64,000 nucleotides of DNA from Flavobacteriales bacterium (GTDB taxonomy: Bacteria; Bacteroidota; Bacteroidia; Flavobacteriales_E; Vicingaceae). Position 1 is the stretch's first letter. Each line of letters starts with the position of its first letter. Position numbers and translations under genes: made by a program. Where the stretch lies: NCBI GenBank assembly GCA_020853105.1, contig JADYZM010000077.1, positions 62,001-126,000 on the forward strand, read 5' to 3'. Of this stretch, positions 53,882 through 62,634 are shown piece after piece. Under the pieces are notes generated by a model. That model searched no databases. It worked only from the letters and a program-made list of their open reading frames with translations, and had not been told where the DNA came from.

Positions 53882-54802
53882 ATGAAAAAAATAGTTTATA
53901 TAACATTCTTAGTTTTAGTGTCTAAAGTAGTTACAGGTCAACAATTACCTCATTTTAGTCAATACTATTTGAATGATTATTTAATTAACCCTGCTATTTC
54001 AGGAGCTCGTCCCTACTTCGAGGCAAAATCTGCTCACAGGTACCAATGGGAGGGAATTACAGATGCACCTCGAACTTATACTTTAAGTATTAATGGTCCG
54101 ACAAGAAATCAAAAAATGGGTTTAGGTGGCTATTTATTTACGGATAATGTTGGTCCAACTAGAAGAACTGGAGTTAATTTAACTTATGCCTACCACATAA
54201 AAGTTTCCGAAAAATTAAAATTAGGAATGGGACTTTCAGCTGGTATTATTCAATTTATGATTGATGGCTCAAAAATCACACTTCGCGAATCAGATGATGA
54301 TATCATAACAAATGGGGTTCAATCTGTACTATTACCTGATGCCGGCTTTGGGCTTTATTTGTACCATGAAAAGTACCACATTGGGTTTTCAGCCCCTCAG
54401 TTATTGAATAGTAGAGTAAATTTCTTTAATAGCGGCAGAAATCCAGAAGGCACACTACCAAGTCACTTTTTCTTTAGTGGAGGATATAAATTTAAGTTGT
54501 CTGATGAATTTGTATTAGAGCCTACTGTTTTTGCAAAATATATTAGTCCTGTTCCATTGCAAATAGAAGGTACGCTTCGAGTGATATACCAAGAAAAAAT
54601 TTGGTTAGCAGGTACATATAGAGATAAGGATGCAATAACAGCTTCTATTGGCTATTTAATAAACAACTATTTTACAATTAGTTATGCATTTGACTTCACA
54701 ACAACTAATCTAAGAAATTATAGTGATGGAACTCACGAATTATTAGTTGGGGTTAGATTTCATGCAATAGGCAATAAACAGTCTGTACCTTCGATAAAAT
54801 AA
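53882..54802 (+). CDS. sprF: PorP/SprF family type IX secretion protein
   Basis: A 306-residue outer-membrane protein. A signal peptide (about 1-19, ending VTGQ) is followed by the PorP/SprF hallmark FSQYYLNDYLINPAISG and a series of amphipathic beta strands ending in a C-terminal strand with Phe. SprF is needed to deliver SprB to the surface, and PorP/SprF proteins typically accompany cargo with type B tails. Placed 12 bases after the sprB-like gene, it is almost surely its dedicated partner. Confidence 0.93.
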   Translation: MKKIVYITFLVLVSKVVTGQQLPHFSQYYLNDYLINPAISGARPYFEAKSAHRYQWEGITDAPRTYTLSINGPTRNQKMGLGGYLFTDNVGPTRRTGVNLTYAYHIKVSEKLKLGMGLSAGIIQFMIDGSKITLRESDDDIITNGVQSVLLPDAGFGLYLYHEKYHIGFSAPQLLNSRVNFFNSGRNPEGTLPSHFFFSGGYKFKLSDEFVLEPTVFAKYISPVPLQIEGTLRVIYQEKIWLAGTYRDKDAITASIGYLINNYFTISYAFDFTTTNLRNYSDGTHELLVGVRFHAIGNKQSVPSIK

Positions 54803-54805
54803 AAG

Positions 54806-57800
54806 TTAGAAAAATGCTCTAATTTGAACACCTCCAATGTGTATAACTGGAGAGTTGATAGATTTTCTACCGTTATAAGTTATACTTAATTGCATGTGTT
54901 TTGAAATGTTATGTTGGAACATTAACTCCCATGTTGAATTAGTTCCTGGCATTAACCCCTCCAGCATCTCGTATGATATAGAATTATTTTCTTTTTCATA
55001 CCTATAATGATTATTGATTATTGAAAAGTTAGCCATTAAACTACCTTTTGTTGCTATATTATATCGAACTTCAGTACCAAATTTTTGTGCAATTAATTTT
55101 TCACCACCATATAGATAACTGTTATGTTTCTCTTTGTAATTTATCCACAAACTCCACCGAAATTTCACATTCGGTTGAAAAATAATTTTAGGCTCTGCCT
55201 CATAATTGAGTATATAATAATTTTGATTTGTAAAATACTCTGAAATTTTAGATTGAATGCCGTTTGAGAATACATTTTGCAATGAAAGTGTTTTTGAAAT
55301 GTTGTTTCGAGTTTTTAAAGTTCTTATAATTGTTTTTCTTGATTCCATGCCATTGGTTAAAAGTGATTTTTCCTGATTTTCTTGGTACGTAAAATCCATA
55401 CTCCATTTTGTATTGGATTTATTAAAGTAAATGGTATTTAGAAACCCATAATTTGTGGAAACCAAATTTGTGTCATTAATATTGTTAGCAATCGGATTAT
55501 AATAATCTTTTTTGCTCAAGGTTTTTCTATTAATCCTATAGTTGGTTCGGTTAGAAAATCGAGAAACAAATTTTTTTAACCCATCTTGATTCCCAAATAT
55601 TACCTCAGGGTTAACAAATAATCCTTGATTAATTTCATTTGAATAGGTTCTGATATAGTTGTTTGTAGGAGTATAAATTTTTATATATTTTGCTTGATCT
55701 TTAAAAACAGCAACTTCAAATTCATTTAAGTCATTAACACCATTATTATTGAGATCACCTAAAAATGCGTGTGTTCCCTGCCCGGGTTGAACTTCAACAA
55801 ATGAAAATTCTTTTTTCACTTCCATGCCTGTCCCCAATTGATAAAAAGTGCTTGAAGTAATAAAACCTTTAGCAAAACGTGCATTATATTCAACTCTTGA
55901 TAATACATTTTCATCAGGCCTTTGTTGGGTTATTGTGGTGTCTAAAACATATAATTTTCGATAAATTAAACTACTACGAATAATATGATTGCTATTTTTT
56001 AAAAAAGCGTATGATAATTCCAAGTCTTCAGCTTTCATTAATGGTTTGAATGATGTTGTTTTTGGTGTCTCATCTATACGGGTTTTATAACTAATCATAA
56101 ATTTATTCACTGTTGTATCTGCATTATGAATAAAGCCTTTCCACGAATAAAACCGAAAACTATTTGCAAGCAAAGAGTCTGAGTGAAGCCTGAAAAATTT
56201 GTTTTGTTCCAATTCATTTGCTACTCCAAGTACTACCCATTTGATTTCTTTTGATAAAACAGAATTGTTTCTAAAAAATTCAGTATTGTTAATTCCTTCT
56301 GTTTTTAGGAAACTGTTTTTATGATTTAACTTAAATCCTGCATGATTTAAATTAATCGATATTCCATTTTTAATTCCCTTGTATTCAGAAGAATTATCCA
56401 AAATATTAACATCATATCGGATATCAATTTTTTTACTTTTTTCAATTCCCACATAGGCATTCACTGCGTTTTGATTTGTTGTAAAATTTATAGAAGAAAT
56501 GTTCCAATCGCGTTGAAATTCAATATTCCTAAATGGACCTAATCCCTTGAAATTTCTATCAATAAATTCATATCCTGTACCAACATTTAATTTCCAATTC
56601 TCATTTTTTTTAGAAACAAAAAATGAATTGTCATTTTTCATTTTAAAAGCATAACCAAGGTCGTCATTGCTGTCTTTACCAGAAAATGTATTAATATCAT
56701 TGTTTGAAATGGCACCCTCCCAACTGACTTTCGAAAAGTCTGAAATTTGGTATTCTCCACCAACAATTGTCATTTCTATTTTTTTTGGAGCAATAAGTAG
56801 TATCACCGGTTCATAGTTCCCCTGAGGCAATCCACCAATGGGCTGAACCCATTGATAAACTCTACCATTTCCTGAACTTTGAATTAAAACATAATTTCCA
56901 TTGTTTTGACCCACTTGAGTAAATCCCAATTGATAAATTGCACTGTCGGGGTTGGTTGAATAAATAAATACTGAGTCATAGCCCAGTGTGTCAACCATTT
57001 TATACAAAACTAAGTTTTCATTAAATGCAACTTGATTAATGTTTGGAACTACAGCCTGATTAACATTATCACCAACTTCAGATAATAGTTTCTTTTGTGA
57101 ATCCGTTAAATCCTGAAGAAGAGGTTGATTTTTCAAATCTTGTTCAGAAAAATGATTGATATTGAGCTTAAGCTTTTTGTTTTCAATTTCGGTGCCGATG
57201 TTATACAATGCCCTAGAATAGCTTCTTTCTGTATATTCAAATTCAGCAACTATTCTTGAATCTTTTGTTATCAAAAATTTTGGTGTAAAAAATACTTCAG
57301 CCGTATTATAGTCAATTGTATAATCATTTTCTGAACCTCTGGTCAGTTGCTTACCATCAACATAAATTTTCTCTGTTCCGGAAAGAATTATGATAAAAGT
57401 TTCATTTTCATTTCCGTGTAGTCTATATGGGCCCTGATTTCCTTCAACACCAACAATAGAATGTCTGGCGTATTTTCCTTTTGATACGGCACCGCTAATA
57501 AAAGGCGTAATTTTTAATTTTTCATCTTTTTTTGAAGGTGAAAATGAAATTTCAAAACTTCCTCCTTGCACTTTTTTATTGAAATTCAAAAAGTAACTTT
57601 TAGGATGTCGCACAAAATAATCTCCGGCGGTTAATTTCCAATTTTCATCAAATAATTGTATGAATACTTTATCAAAATCTTGTAATTGTTGAGTATTTCC
57701 TTCAGCCTGAATAGGAATGTTGTCATCAGAAATTGAAGCCAATATATTTACTCGTGGGCTGATTCTGCCTGAAAGTTGTAAATTCAAATTTGAATTTACC

Positions 57801-58261
57801 GCTAAATCTTGATTATTTCCAAATGTTGCACCTCTTGAAATACTCCCGGATTTATTCAACCCATTTAAATAAAAAATATCCTCTTTTTTAGGGGTGTATT
57901 CATAATAGAAAGGATTCATCACAACAGGAGAATTTTGTTCAATACTTGAAATTTTTTTATGTTGAATAGATTCGGTAAACGATACGGGAAATGTTTTATA
58001 AGTAATAATAGCTTCCTGGTTCAGTAAATCATGATTTTTAATAATTATTTTACCCAAACTGTAATTAATTTCATAATCTGTCGTATGAACAACCTGATTT
58101 TTGATACTCACCACTTCAGAAAAAGGAACAATAGCTTGGCTATCAAGTTGTATAGTATCAGAGTTAAAAAGAATTCCTTTTTTACGATAGTTGCTGAGGT
58201 CTTGAGCAAACGAAACGGTTGCCCCAAAAAGGAAAAATAGTATTAGTAAATAAAAACGCAA
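54806..58261 (-). CDS. Large outer-membrane beta-barrel-like protein of unknown function
   Basis: A 1151-residue protein with a signal peptide (about 1-19, ending FAQ). The first 150 residues contain short beta-strand repeats. A segment GSISRGATFGNNQDL (about 136-150) opens a long stretch of alternating polar and hydrophobic residues reaching to the C-terminal Phe, as in a many-stranded barrel. The NLQLSGRISPRVNILASISDDNIP segment recalls parts of SprA-like and other Bacteroidota surface proteins, but I cannot assign it. The protein ends in AFF, fitting a barrel signal. It converges on sprF with a 3-base gap. Confidence 0.75.
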   Translation of the reverse strand: MRFYLLILFFLFGATVSFAQDLSNYRKKGILFNSDTIQLDSQAIVPFSEVVSIKNQVVHTTDYEINYSLGKIIIKNHDLLNQEAIITYKTFPVSFTESIQHKKISSIEQNSPVVMNPFYYEYTPKKEDIFYLNGLNKSGSISRGATFGNNQDLAVNSNLNLQLSGRISPRVNILASISDDNIPIQAEGNTQQLQDFDKVFIQLFDENWKLTAGDYFVRHPKSYFLNFNKKVQGGSFEISFSPSKKDEKLKITPFISGAVSKGKYARHSIVGVEGNQGPYRLHGNENETFIIILSGTEKIYVDGKQLTRGSENDYTIDYNTAEVFFTPKFLITKDSRIVAEFEYTERSYSRALYNIGTEIENKKLKLNINHFSEQDLKNQPLLQDLTDSQKKLLSEVGDNVNQAVVPNINQVAFNENLVLYKMVDTLGYDSVFIYSTNPDSAIYQLGFTQVGQNNGNYVLIQSSGNGRVYQWVQPIGGLPQGNYEPVILLIAPKKIEMTIVGGEYQISDFSKVSWEGAISNNDINTFSGKDSNDDLGYAFKMKNDNSFFVSKKNENWKLNVGTGYEFIDRNFKGLGPFRNIEFQRDWNISSINFTTNQNAVNAYVGIEKSKKIDIRYDVNILDNSSEYKGIKNGISINLNHAGFKLNHKNSFLKTEGINNTEFFRNNSVLSKEIKWVVLGVANELEQNKFFRLHSDSLLANSFRFYSWKGFIHNADTTVNKFMISYKTRIDETPKTTSFKPLMKAEDLELSYAFLKNSNHIIRSSLIYRKLYVLDTTITQQRPDENVLSRVEYNARFAKGFITSSTFYQLGTGMEVKKEFSFVEVQPGQGTHAFLGDLNNNGVNDLNEFEVAVFKDQAKYIKIYTPTNNYIRTYSNEINQGLFVNPEVIFGNQDGLKKFVSRFSNRTNYRINRKTLSKKDYYNPIANNINDTNLVSTNYGFLNTIYFNKSNTKWSMDFTYQENQEKSLLTNGMESRKTIIRTLKTRNNISKTLSLQNVFSNGIQSKISEYFTNQNYYILNYEAEPKIIFQPNVKFRWSLWINYKEKHNSYLYGGEKLIAQKFGTEVRYNIATKGSLMANFSIINNHYRYEKENNSISYEMLEGLMPGTNSTWELMFQHNISKHMQLSITYNGRKSINSPVIHIGGVQIRAFF

Positions 58262-58429
58262 AAAAATAATTTAAAGTGCAAAAAGTAAAGTTATAAAAAT
58301 ACCAATCATCATGTCTAATAATTAATTCATTAAGCAATCAAAAAAATATTCCAATGAAATACTCAACGCAATTCTTTTAAAAAAATTAATACTTTAGTCA
58401 ATTATTTTAGGAATTTATGATGATATACC

Positions 58430-58437
58430 TATATTTG
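58430..58437 (+). promoter_or_regulatory. Predicted promoter -7 element for the peptide-binding lipoprotein gene
   Basis: TATATTTG is an exact TAnnTTTG match 33 bases before the ATG at 58471. Confidence 0.5.
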
Positions 58438-58470
58438 TAATTAATATTGTTTCAAGAATATTTAAAACCT

Positions 58471-60204
58471 ATGAAAAAAATTATATATATTTTATTTGCA
58501 GCATCACTTGGTTTATCTAGTTGTGGTGGTGATGATAGTAATAAAAATGGAGATGAAAAGGCTGCTTTAGGCGGAGTTAAGTATGGTGGAGTTTTTAGAG
58601 TGAATGAAACAGAAGATTTTAGAAGTCTATATCCGCTAAATGTAACAGAGGTGGTTGCGCACAGAATTACCAACCAAGTATATCAAGGGTTAGTTAAACT
58701 TAACCAAGAAGATTTAACTGTTCTTCCTTCACTTGCAGAAAAATGGGAAATTAATGAAGATGCAACATCATTTACTTTTCATCTTAGAAAAGGCGTAAAA
58801 TTTCATGACAACAAATGTTTTCCCGACGGAAAAGGAAGAGAATTAAAAGCTAGCGACGTTAAATTCGCTTTAGATAAAGTTTGTGAATCATTCCCTGAAA
58901 ACCAAATGTATTGGATTTTCAAAGATAAGGTTAAAGGTTCTGATGCGTATTTTCAATCTACTGTTGCAAAAAAACATCTTCCAACCGGTGTTGAGGGTAT
59001 AAAAGTAATTGATGATTATACAGTTCAAATAGATTTAGATTATCCATTTGCTGGATTCCTTAAAATTCTTAGTCATTCCTCATGTTGGATTTATCCAAAA
59101 GAAGCTTTTGACACGTATGGTGTTGATATGAGAATAAATTGTGTAGGTACCGGTCCATTCAGAATTAAAACTGTTAAAGAATCAGAGGCTGTAATTTTAG
59201 AAGCAAACCCTGATTACTATGGCATTGATGAACACGGAAACAAGCTTCCATATTTAGACGGAATAAAATACACTTTTATTAAAGAGAAAAAAGCAGAGTT
59301 GTTAGAATTCAAAAAAGGCAATTTGGATATGGTTTTTAGATTACCTTTAGAAATGATAAAAGATGTAGTTGGCGAACTTGAAGATGCTAAAAAAGGTGGT
59401 AATAAACCCTATATCATGCAGGTTGTTCCTGCTATGAGTGTAGTTTATCTTGGAATGCAAAATAAACTTGCTCCATTTGATAATGTTGATGTTAGAAAAG
59501 CCTTTAATTATGCAATTGATAAAAATGCAATCGTAACATATACATTACAAGGTGAAGGAAGACCTGCATTACATGGATTAGTTCCTCCGTTCAAAGGATA
59601 TGATTTTGAAGGTGTAAAAGGATATGACTATAACGTTGAAAAAGCAAAAGAACATTTAGCAAAAGCAGGTTATCCGGGAGGAAAAGGATTTCCGGAAGTT
59701 ACACTTCAAATTAACTCCGGCGGTGGCGATAGAAACGTACAAACAGCTGAAGTAGTTCAAAAAATGCTTGCAGAAAATTTAAATGTTAAGGTAAAGATAG
59801 AACAACTTCAATTTCCACAACATTTAGAAAATTTAGAAACAGGAAAAGCGCTGTTTTGGCGTTCCGGTTGGATTGCAGATTATCCTGATCCTGAAAATTT
59901 CCTTAACTTATTGTATGGTATAAATGTTCCTGCTGATATCTCAACCAAATCATTTATTAATTCGGTTCGATATCAAAGTGCTACTTACGATGCTAAATTC
60001 AAAGAAGCTTTAAAAGAGGTAGATGAAGCTAAGCGTTATGAATTATATAAACAAGCTGACCAAATAGCTGTTGACGATGCAGCTACTGTTCCAATTTTGC
60101 ATGATGAAAATACTCGATTAATTCAAATCTATGTAAAAAACTTTCCGTCAAATGCTATGGAATATAGAGACATGACAGAGGTTTATTTCGATAAAGAACA
60201 ATAA
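58471..60204 (+). CDS. ABC transporter peptide-binding lipoprotein (SBP_bac_5)
   Basis: A 577-residue lipoprotein (ATG at 58471; lipobox LSSC) of the family 5 substrate-binding proteins that deliver oligopeptides or related solutes to ABC importers. The domain begins with GGVFRVNETEDFRSLYPL and includes the LAEKWEINEDATSFTFHLRKGVKFHDN signature, RKAFNYAIDKNAIV (about 350) and the typical VPILHDE near the end. No permease or ATPase genes are adjacent, so the transporter partners must be elsewhere. Confidence 0.92.
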   Translation: MKKIIYILFAASLGLSSCGGDDSNKNGDEKAALGGVKYGGVFRVNETEDFRSLYPLNVTEVVAHRITNQVYQGLVKLNQEDLTVLPSLAEKWEINEDATSFTFHLRKGVKFHDNKCFPDGKGRELKASDVKFALDKVCESFPENQMYWIFKDKVKGSDAYFQSTVAKKHLPTGVEGIKVIDDYTVQIDLDYPFAGFLKILSHSSCWIYPKEAFDTYGVDMRINCVGTGPFRIKTVKESEAVILEANPDYYGIDEHGNKLPYLDGIKYTFIKEKKAELLEFKKGNLDMVFRLPLEMIKDVVGELEDAKKGGNKPYIMQVVPAMSVVYLGMQNKLAPFDNVDVRKAFNYAIDKNAIVTYTLQGEGRPALHGLVPPFKGYDFEGVKGYDYNVEKAKEHLAKAGYPGGKGFPEVTLQINSGGGDRNVQTAEVVQKMLAENLNVKVKIEQLQFPQHLENLETGKALFWRSGWIADYPDPENFLNLLYGINVPADISTKSFINSVRYQSATYDAKFKEALKEVDEAKRYELYKQADQIAVDDAATVPILHDENTRLIQIYVKNFPSNAMEYRDMTEVYFDKEQ

Positions 60205-60226
60205 GCTATAAACGGGATTACGCTAT

Positions 60227-60260
60227 AAAAAAGCATCACGATTTGACGTGATGCTTTTTT
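60227..60260 (+). terminator. Intrinsic terminator after peptide-binding lipoprotein gene
   Basis: GCATCACG and CGTGATGC pair around ATTTGA, flanked by A and T runs. A similar terminator with related flank lies at 61095-61131. Confidence 0.9.
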
Positions 60261-60491
60261 ATTTTGGTTTCTTTGCTAATGTTGAATTCATCAGCTATTT
60301 TTTGTAAACTTCTTTGATTACTTAGTCTAAAGTTAGCACAGATACTCTTAACTTTTGTGTCCACCTAAAGGTAGTTCTCCATTTTATACTACCGTTAAAA
60401 AATAGGATTGAAATACCTATTGAAATACAGACTAAATATATTGAAGATAAAAATTAGTAAGTTGTTGTAAATTGTTTGAATAATTACTTAA

Positions 60492-60534
60492 ATATACGAC
60501 AATAACTGTCATATCTATATATAATGTCGTATAT
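60492..60534. promoter_or_regulatory. Operator-like inverted repeat of the small XRE gene
   Basis: ATATACGACA (60492-60501) and TGTCGTATAT (60525-60534) are exact reverse complements spaced by 23 bases. A further half-site-like TGTCATAT lies between them at 60507-60514. It would block the promoter and supports the ATG at 60542 as start. Confidence 0.55.
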
Positions 60535-60541
60535 ATGTTAC

Positions 60542-60838
60542 ATGAAATACGATTTTTATAATAACAATGAAATTCTTGAGTTGATTGGAAAGAAGCTTCA
60601 AGAATATAGGGTAAGCAAAAACATTTCACAAAAACAACTGTCAAAGATTACGGGAGTGAGCAGGTCCAGAATTAGTGATATTGAAAATGGATCACCATCA
60701 TCATTGGTGTCGTTGATAGAAATTATGAGGGCATTAAAAATATTGGATAATATTGAACTCCTTATACCTTCGGTGGTTAAATCTCCAAGAGAAGTTTTAA
60801 AAGAAACATTAAAAAAACGTAAAAGAGCTCGGCAATGA
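60542..60838 (+). CDS. HipB-like XRE regulator, unpaired
   Basis: About 98 residues (ATG at 60542; ATG at 60524 would place the start inside the inverted repeat). The XRE domain (about 15-70) reads LQEYRVSKNISQKQLSKITGVSRSRISDIENG, and the last 25 residues are strongly basic. This matches the antitoxin or regulator subunit of HipBA-type and similar systems, but no toxin gene is next to it. It probably represses itself through the repeat at 60492-60534. Confidence 0.8.
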   Translation: MKYDFYNNNEILELIGKKLQEYRVSKNISQKQLSKITGVSRSRISDIENGSPSSLVSLIEIMRALKILDNIELLIPSVVKSPREVLKETLKKRKRARQ

Positions 60839-60979
60839 TTCCCAAAATCTAAATGTAATTATTGTATTTGCCCCATCAACAATAATATCTGAATAACTTA
60901 TAAATGCCGTACCACCATCTGACCAATAACCAACATGATAAAAATTAATATTTCCTCCACCCAAAGTTAGCAACTCCAT
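60809..60979 (-). pseudogene. Possible truncated ORF remnant
   Basis: A 56-residue frame with an ATG at 60979. It reads GGGNINFYHVGYWSDGG and a beta-rich SYSDIIVDGANTIITF segment before ending in TFF, inside the 3' end of the XRE gene. Upstream the frame stays open for another 25 codons or so to a TGA without a good start. Composition and strand-like pattern look protein-coding, so it may be the surviving end of a lost gene, but it could be chance. Confidence 0.25.
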
Positions 60980-61161
60980 TAAACAGATTAAAGAAATTGG
61001 TAGATGGGAAATAAATTCTTTAGCTTTACTAAACAGGAAATTTGCGATGTTCTGTACCTCGGCTCACGTTAAGCTATAAACAATTTACGTTAATAAAAAA
61101 GCATCGTAACACTTTGTTACGATGCTTTTTTATTATTCCTTTGCGGCATATTTGAAATCCA
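60839..61161. other. Intergenic stretch with remnant and second terminator
   Basis: Beyond the possible minus-strand remnant at 60809-60979, nothing coding is visible. From 61071 the sequence AAGCTATAAAC, a nearby TTACG, and AAAAAAGCATC repeat the flank of the terminator at 60203-60236. A promoter-like TTCCTTTGCGGC sits near 61137. Confidence 0.5.
61095..61131 (+). terminator. Intrinsic terminator (duplicate of 60227-60260 context)
   Basis: GCATCGTAACA and TGTTACGATGC form an 11-base stem with a CTT loop, flanked by A and T runs. There is no clear gene upstream of it on the plus strand except the XRE gene. Confidence 0.9.
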
Positions 61162-62100
61162 TTGAAAAAACTTGTTTTTATCCTATTCTTAATCATAATT
61201 GAGTCTCATATTGTGTTATCGCAAATATTGGATATTAATAAACCTGTTTTCGCTGAAGAACCATTTTTTAACTCACAGTTTATTCAAAAAAATAAAATAA
61301 AATTAATAACCGGCTCCCGTTCCAGTAAAAAAGTTAAAGACATAATCCGTACGAAAGGACTAGATTATTATTATGAATTTAACACTCAAGGATATTTAAC
61401 AAAACAAATGTCAACTTTTCACAACCAGATTGAGAAAAAGGACACCAATGTAATCATCTATTATTATAACAATAAAAATTTAATTGAAACCGTCAGAAAA
61501 ACTGATAGTTACGGTTATTTTTCAAATCATTTTTTATACAATGATTCCAATAAGGTTATCTCACAAACGTATTGCAGAGATGAAAATCATTGTGATTTTA
61601 AAGGAGAATTTGATTTAGCAAAACAATACATAATAAATACTGACAGCTTTGCCTATGAAACCCAAGGTGAATTTATGCAGAAAAAGCAATTTTTTAATAA
61701 ATACAATAAGGTTTACCGTGAGGAATTCTTTTATTTCAATGATTTAGGGTACTTGAGAGAAATATATTCAAGATACATCATTGGAAACAAAAGGAATAAA
61801 ACACTCTACGAATATGATGAAAAGGGAAGGGTTGGTAAAATAATTTACATTGATGATGTCAGTAGTTCTAATCAAGAAAGTGAAATATTTATATACGATG
61901 ATTTGGACAATCTGTTAGAAATTAAATATTATCACAATGAAAAATGGAAAACGTCAAAGCAATTTTTATACGATAAGAAAACATATTTACTCACAGCACA
62001 ACTGATTCAAGATATAGAAACGGAATTTATTCAAATTATCCAATATCAATACGTGTTCTACACTGGCGAAACAACCAATCTGAGTTTCCAAGAAAAATAA
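61162..62100 (+). CDS. Secreted YD-repeat-like protein of unknown function
   Basis: A 312-residue protein with a TTG start at 61162 and an N-terminal signal peptide (about 1-20, ending IVLSQ). The mature part contains several Tyr/Asp-rich units of the form Y-x-YD-x-x-GR-x-x-x-I (YEYDEKGRVGKIIYID, FIYDDLDNLLEIKYY), reminiscent of YD or RHS repeats. No catalytic or toxin domain is evident, and the protein ends soon after the last unit. The promoter-like TTCCTTTG near 61137 gives a short leader. Confidence 0.7.
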   Translation: MKKLVFILFLIIIESHIVLSQILDINKPVFAEEPFFNSQFIQKNKIKLITGSRSSKKVKDIIRTKGLDYYYEFNTQGYLTKQMSTFHNQIEKKDTNVIIYYYNNKNLIETVRKTDSYGYFSNHFLYNDSNKVISQTYCRDENHCDFKGEFDLAKQYIINTDSFAYETQGEFMQKKQFFNKYNKVYREEFFYFNDLGYLREIYSRYIIGNKRNKTLYEYDEKGRVGKIIYIDDVSSSNQESEIFIYDDLDNLLEIKYYHNEKWKTSKQFLYDKKTYLLTAQLIQDIETEFIQIIQYQYVFYTGETTNLSFQEK

Positions 62101-62115
62101 GAGATATTGCTGACT

Positions 62116-62634
62116 CTATTGATAATATGGGGATATCATCAAATATACCAAGATTCCTGTAGCAGAAACATAGATCCAAATTGGAAAAGTAATTTTTGCA
62201 ATTCTACGGTGTTTGTCAAACTTTTCAGAGAGTGCTCTAACTAATGAAATTAAAATGAGGGGTACTAAAAATGCAGATAAAAAAATATGAGTAGTTAATA
62301 TAAAAAAGTATATCGTTTTTAAGATACCACTACCCCCATAAGGAGTAGATGGCATATTTGAGTGATAAACAACATAAGAAATTAAAAAAATACTTGAGAA
62401 AACAAATGCTGTCCACATCAACCTCTTGTGGAGTGGAATATTTTTCTTCTTAATTGCAAAAAAAGCAAAGAGTAGGATGATAAACGTTGCTGCATTAATT
62501 AGAGTATTGAATAAGGGGAGGTGTTTAAAAAAAGATTTCTCCAGGTTCTGTGATAGGGTCAATAAAACTATAAGAGTTAATATTGCTGATAAAATAAAAA
62601 AAAGAAGTGGCTTAATTTTTTTTAATAGATTCAT
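62116..62634 (-). CDS. DUF420 family membrane protein (CtaM-like)
   Basis: A 172-residue protein with five hydrophobic helices and conserved histidines (LHKRLMW about 70, VYHSNMPSTPYGG about 88, THIFLSAFLVP about 113, FDKHRRIAKITFPIWIYVS about 140). This is DUF420, which in Bacillus (CtaM) is needed for maturation of heme-copper oxidase. It overlaps the ctaB stop region by 4 bases, consistent with a joint role in cytochrome oxidase assembly. Confidence 0.9.
   Translation of the reverse strand: MNLLKKIKPLLFFILSAILTLIVLLTLSQNLEKSFFKHLPLFNTLINAATFIILLFAFFAIKKKNIPLHKRLMWTAFVFSSIFLISYVVYHSNMPSTPYGGSGILKTIYFFILTTHIFLSAFLVPLILISLVRALSEKFDKHRRIAKITFPIWIYVSATGILVYLMISPYYQ

Larger units (their letters stand above)
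60205..60541. other. Intergenic stretch with possible relic and operator
   Basis: Apart from the terminator there is no convincing gene. A minus-strand frame at 60236-60364 could encode a 42-residue peptide with a helix-turn-helix-like SLQKIADEFNISKET, which looks like a fragment of a regulator or transposase and ends inside the terminator. The right end holds the inverted repeat that overlaps the XRE gene start. Confidence 0.4.

Noticed and set aside
60236-60364. A 42-residue helix-turn-helix-like frame on the minus strand as a real gene
   Set aside because: It starts with GTG, lacks a promoter and ends inside the terminator stem; it is at best a remnant, so it is only mentioned within the insertion finding.
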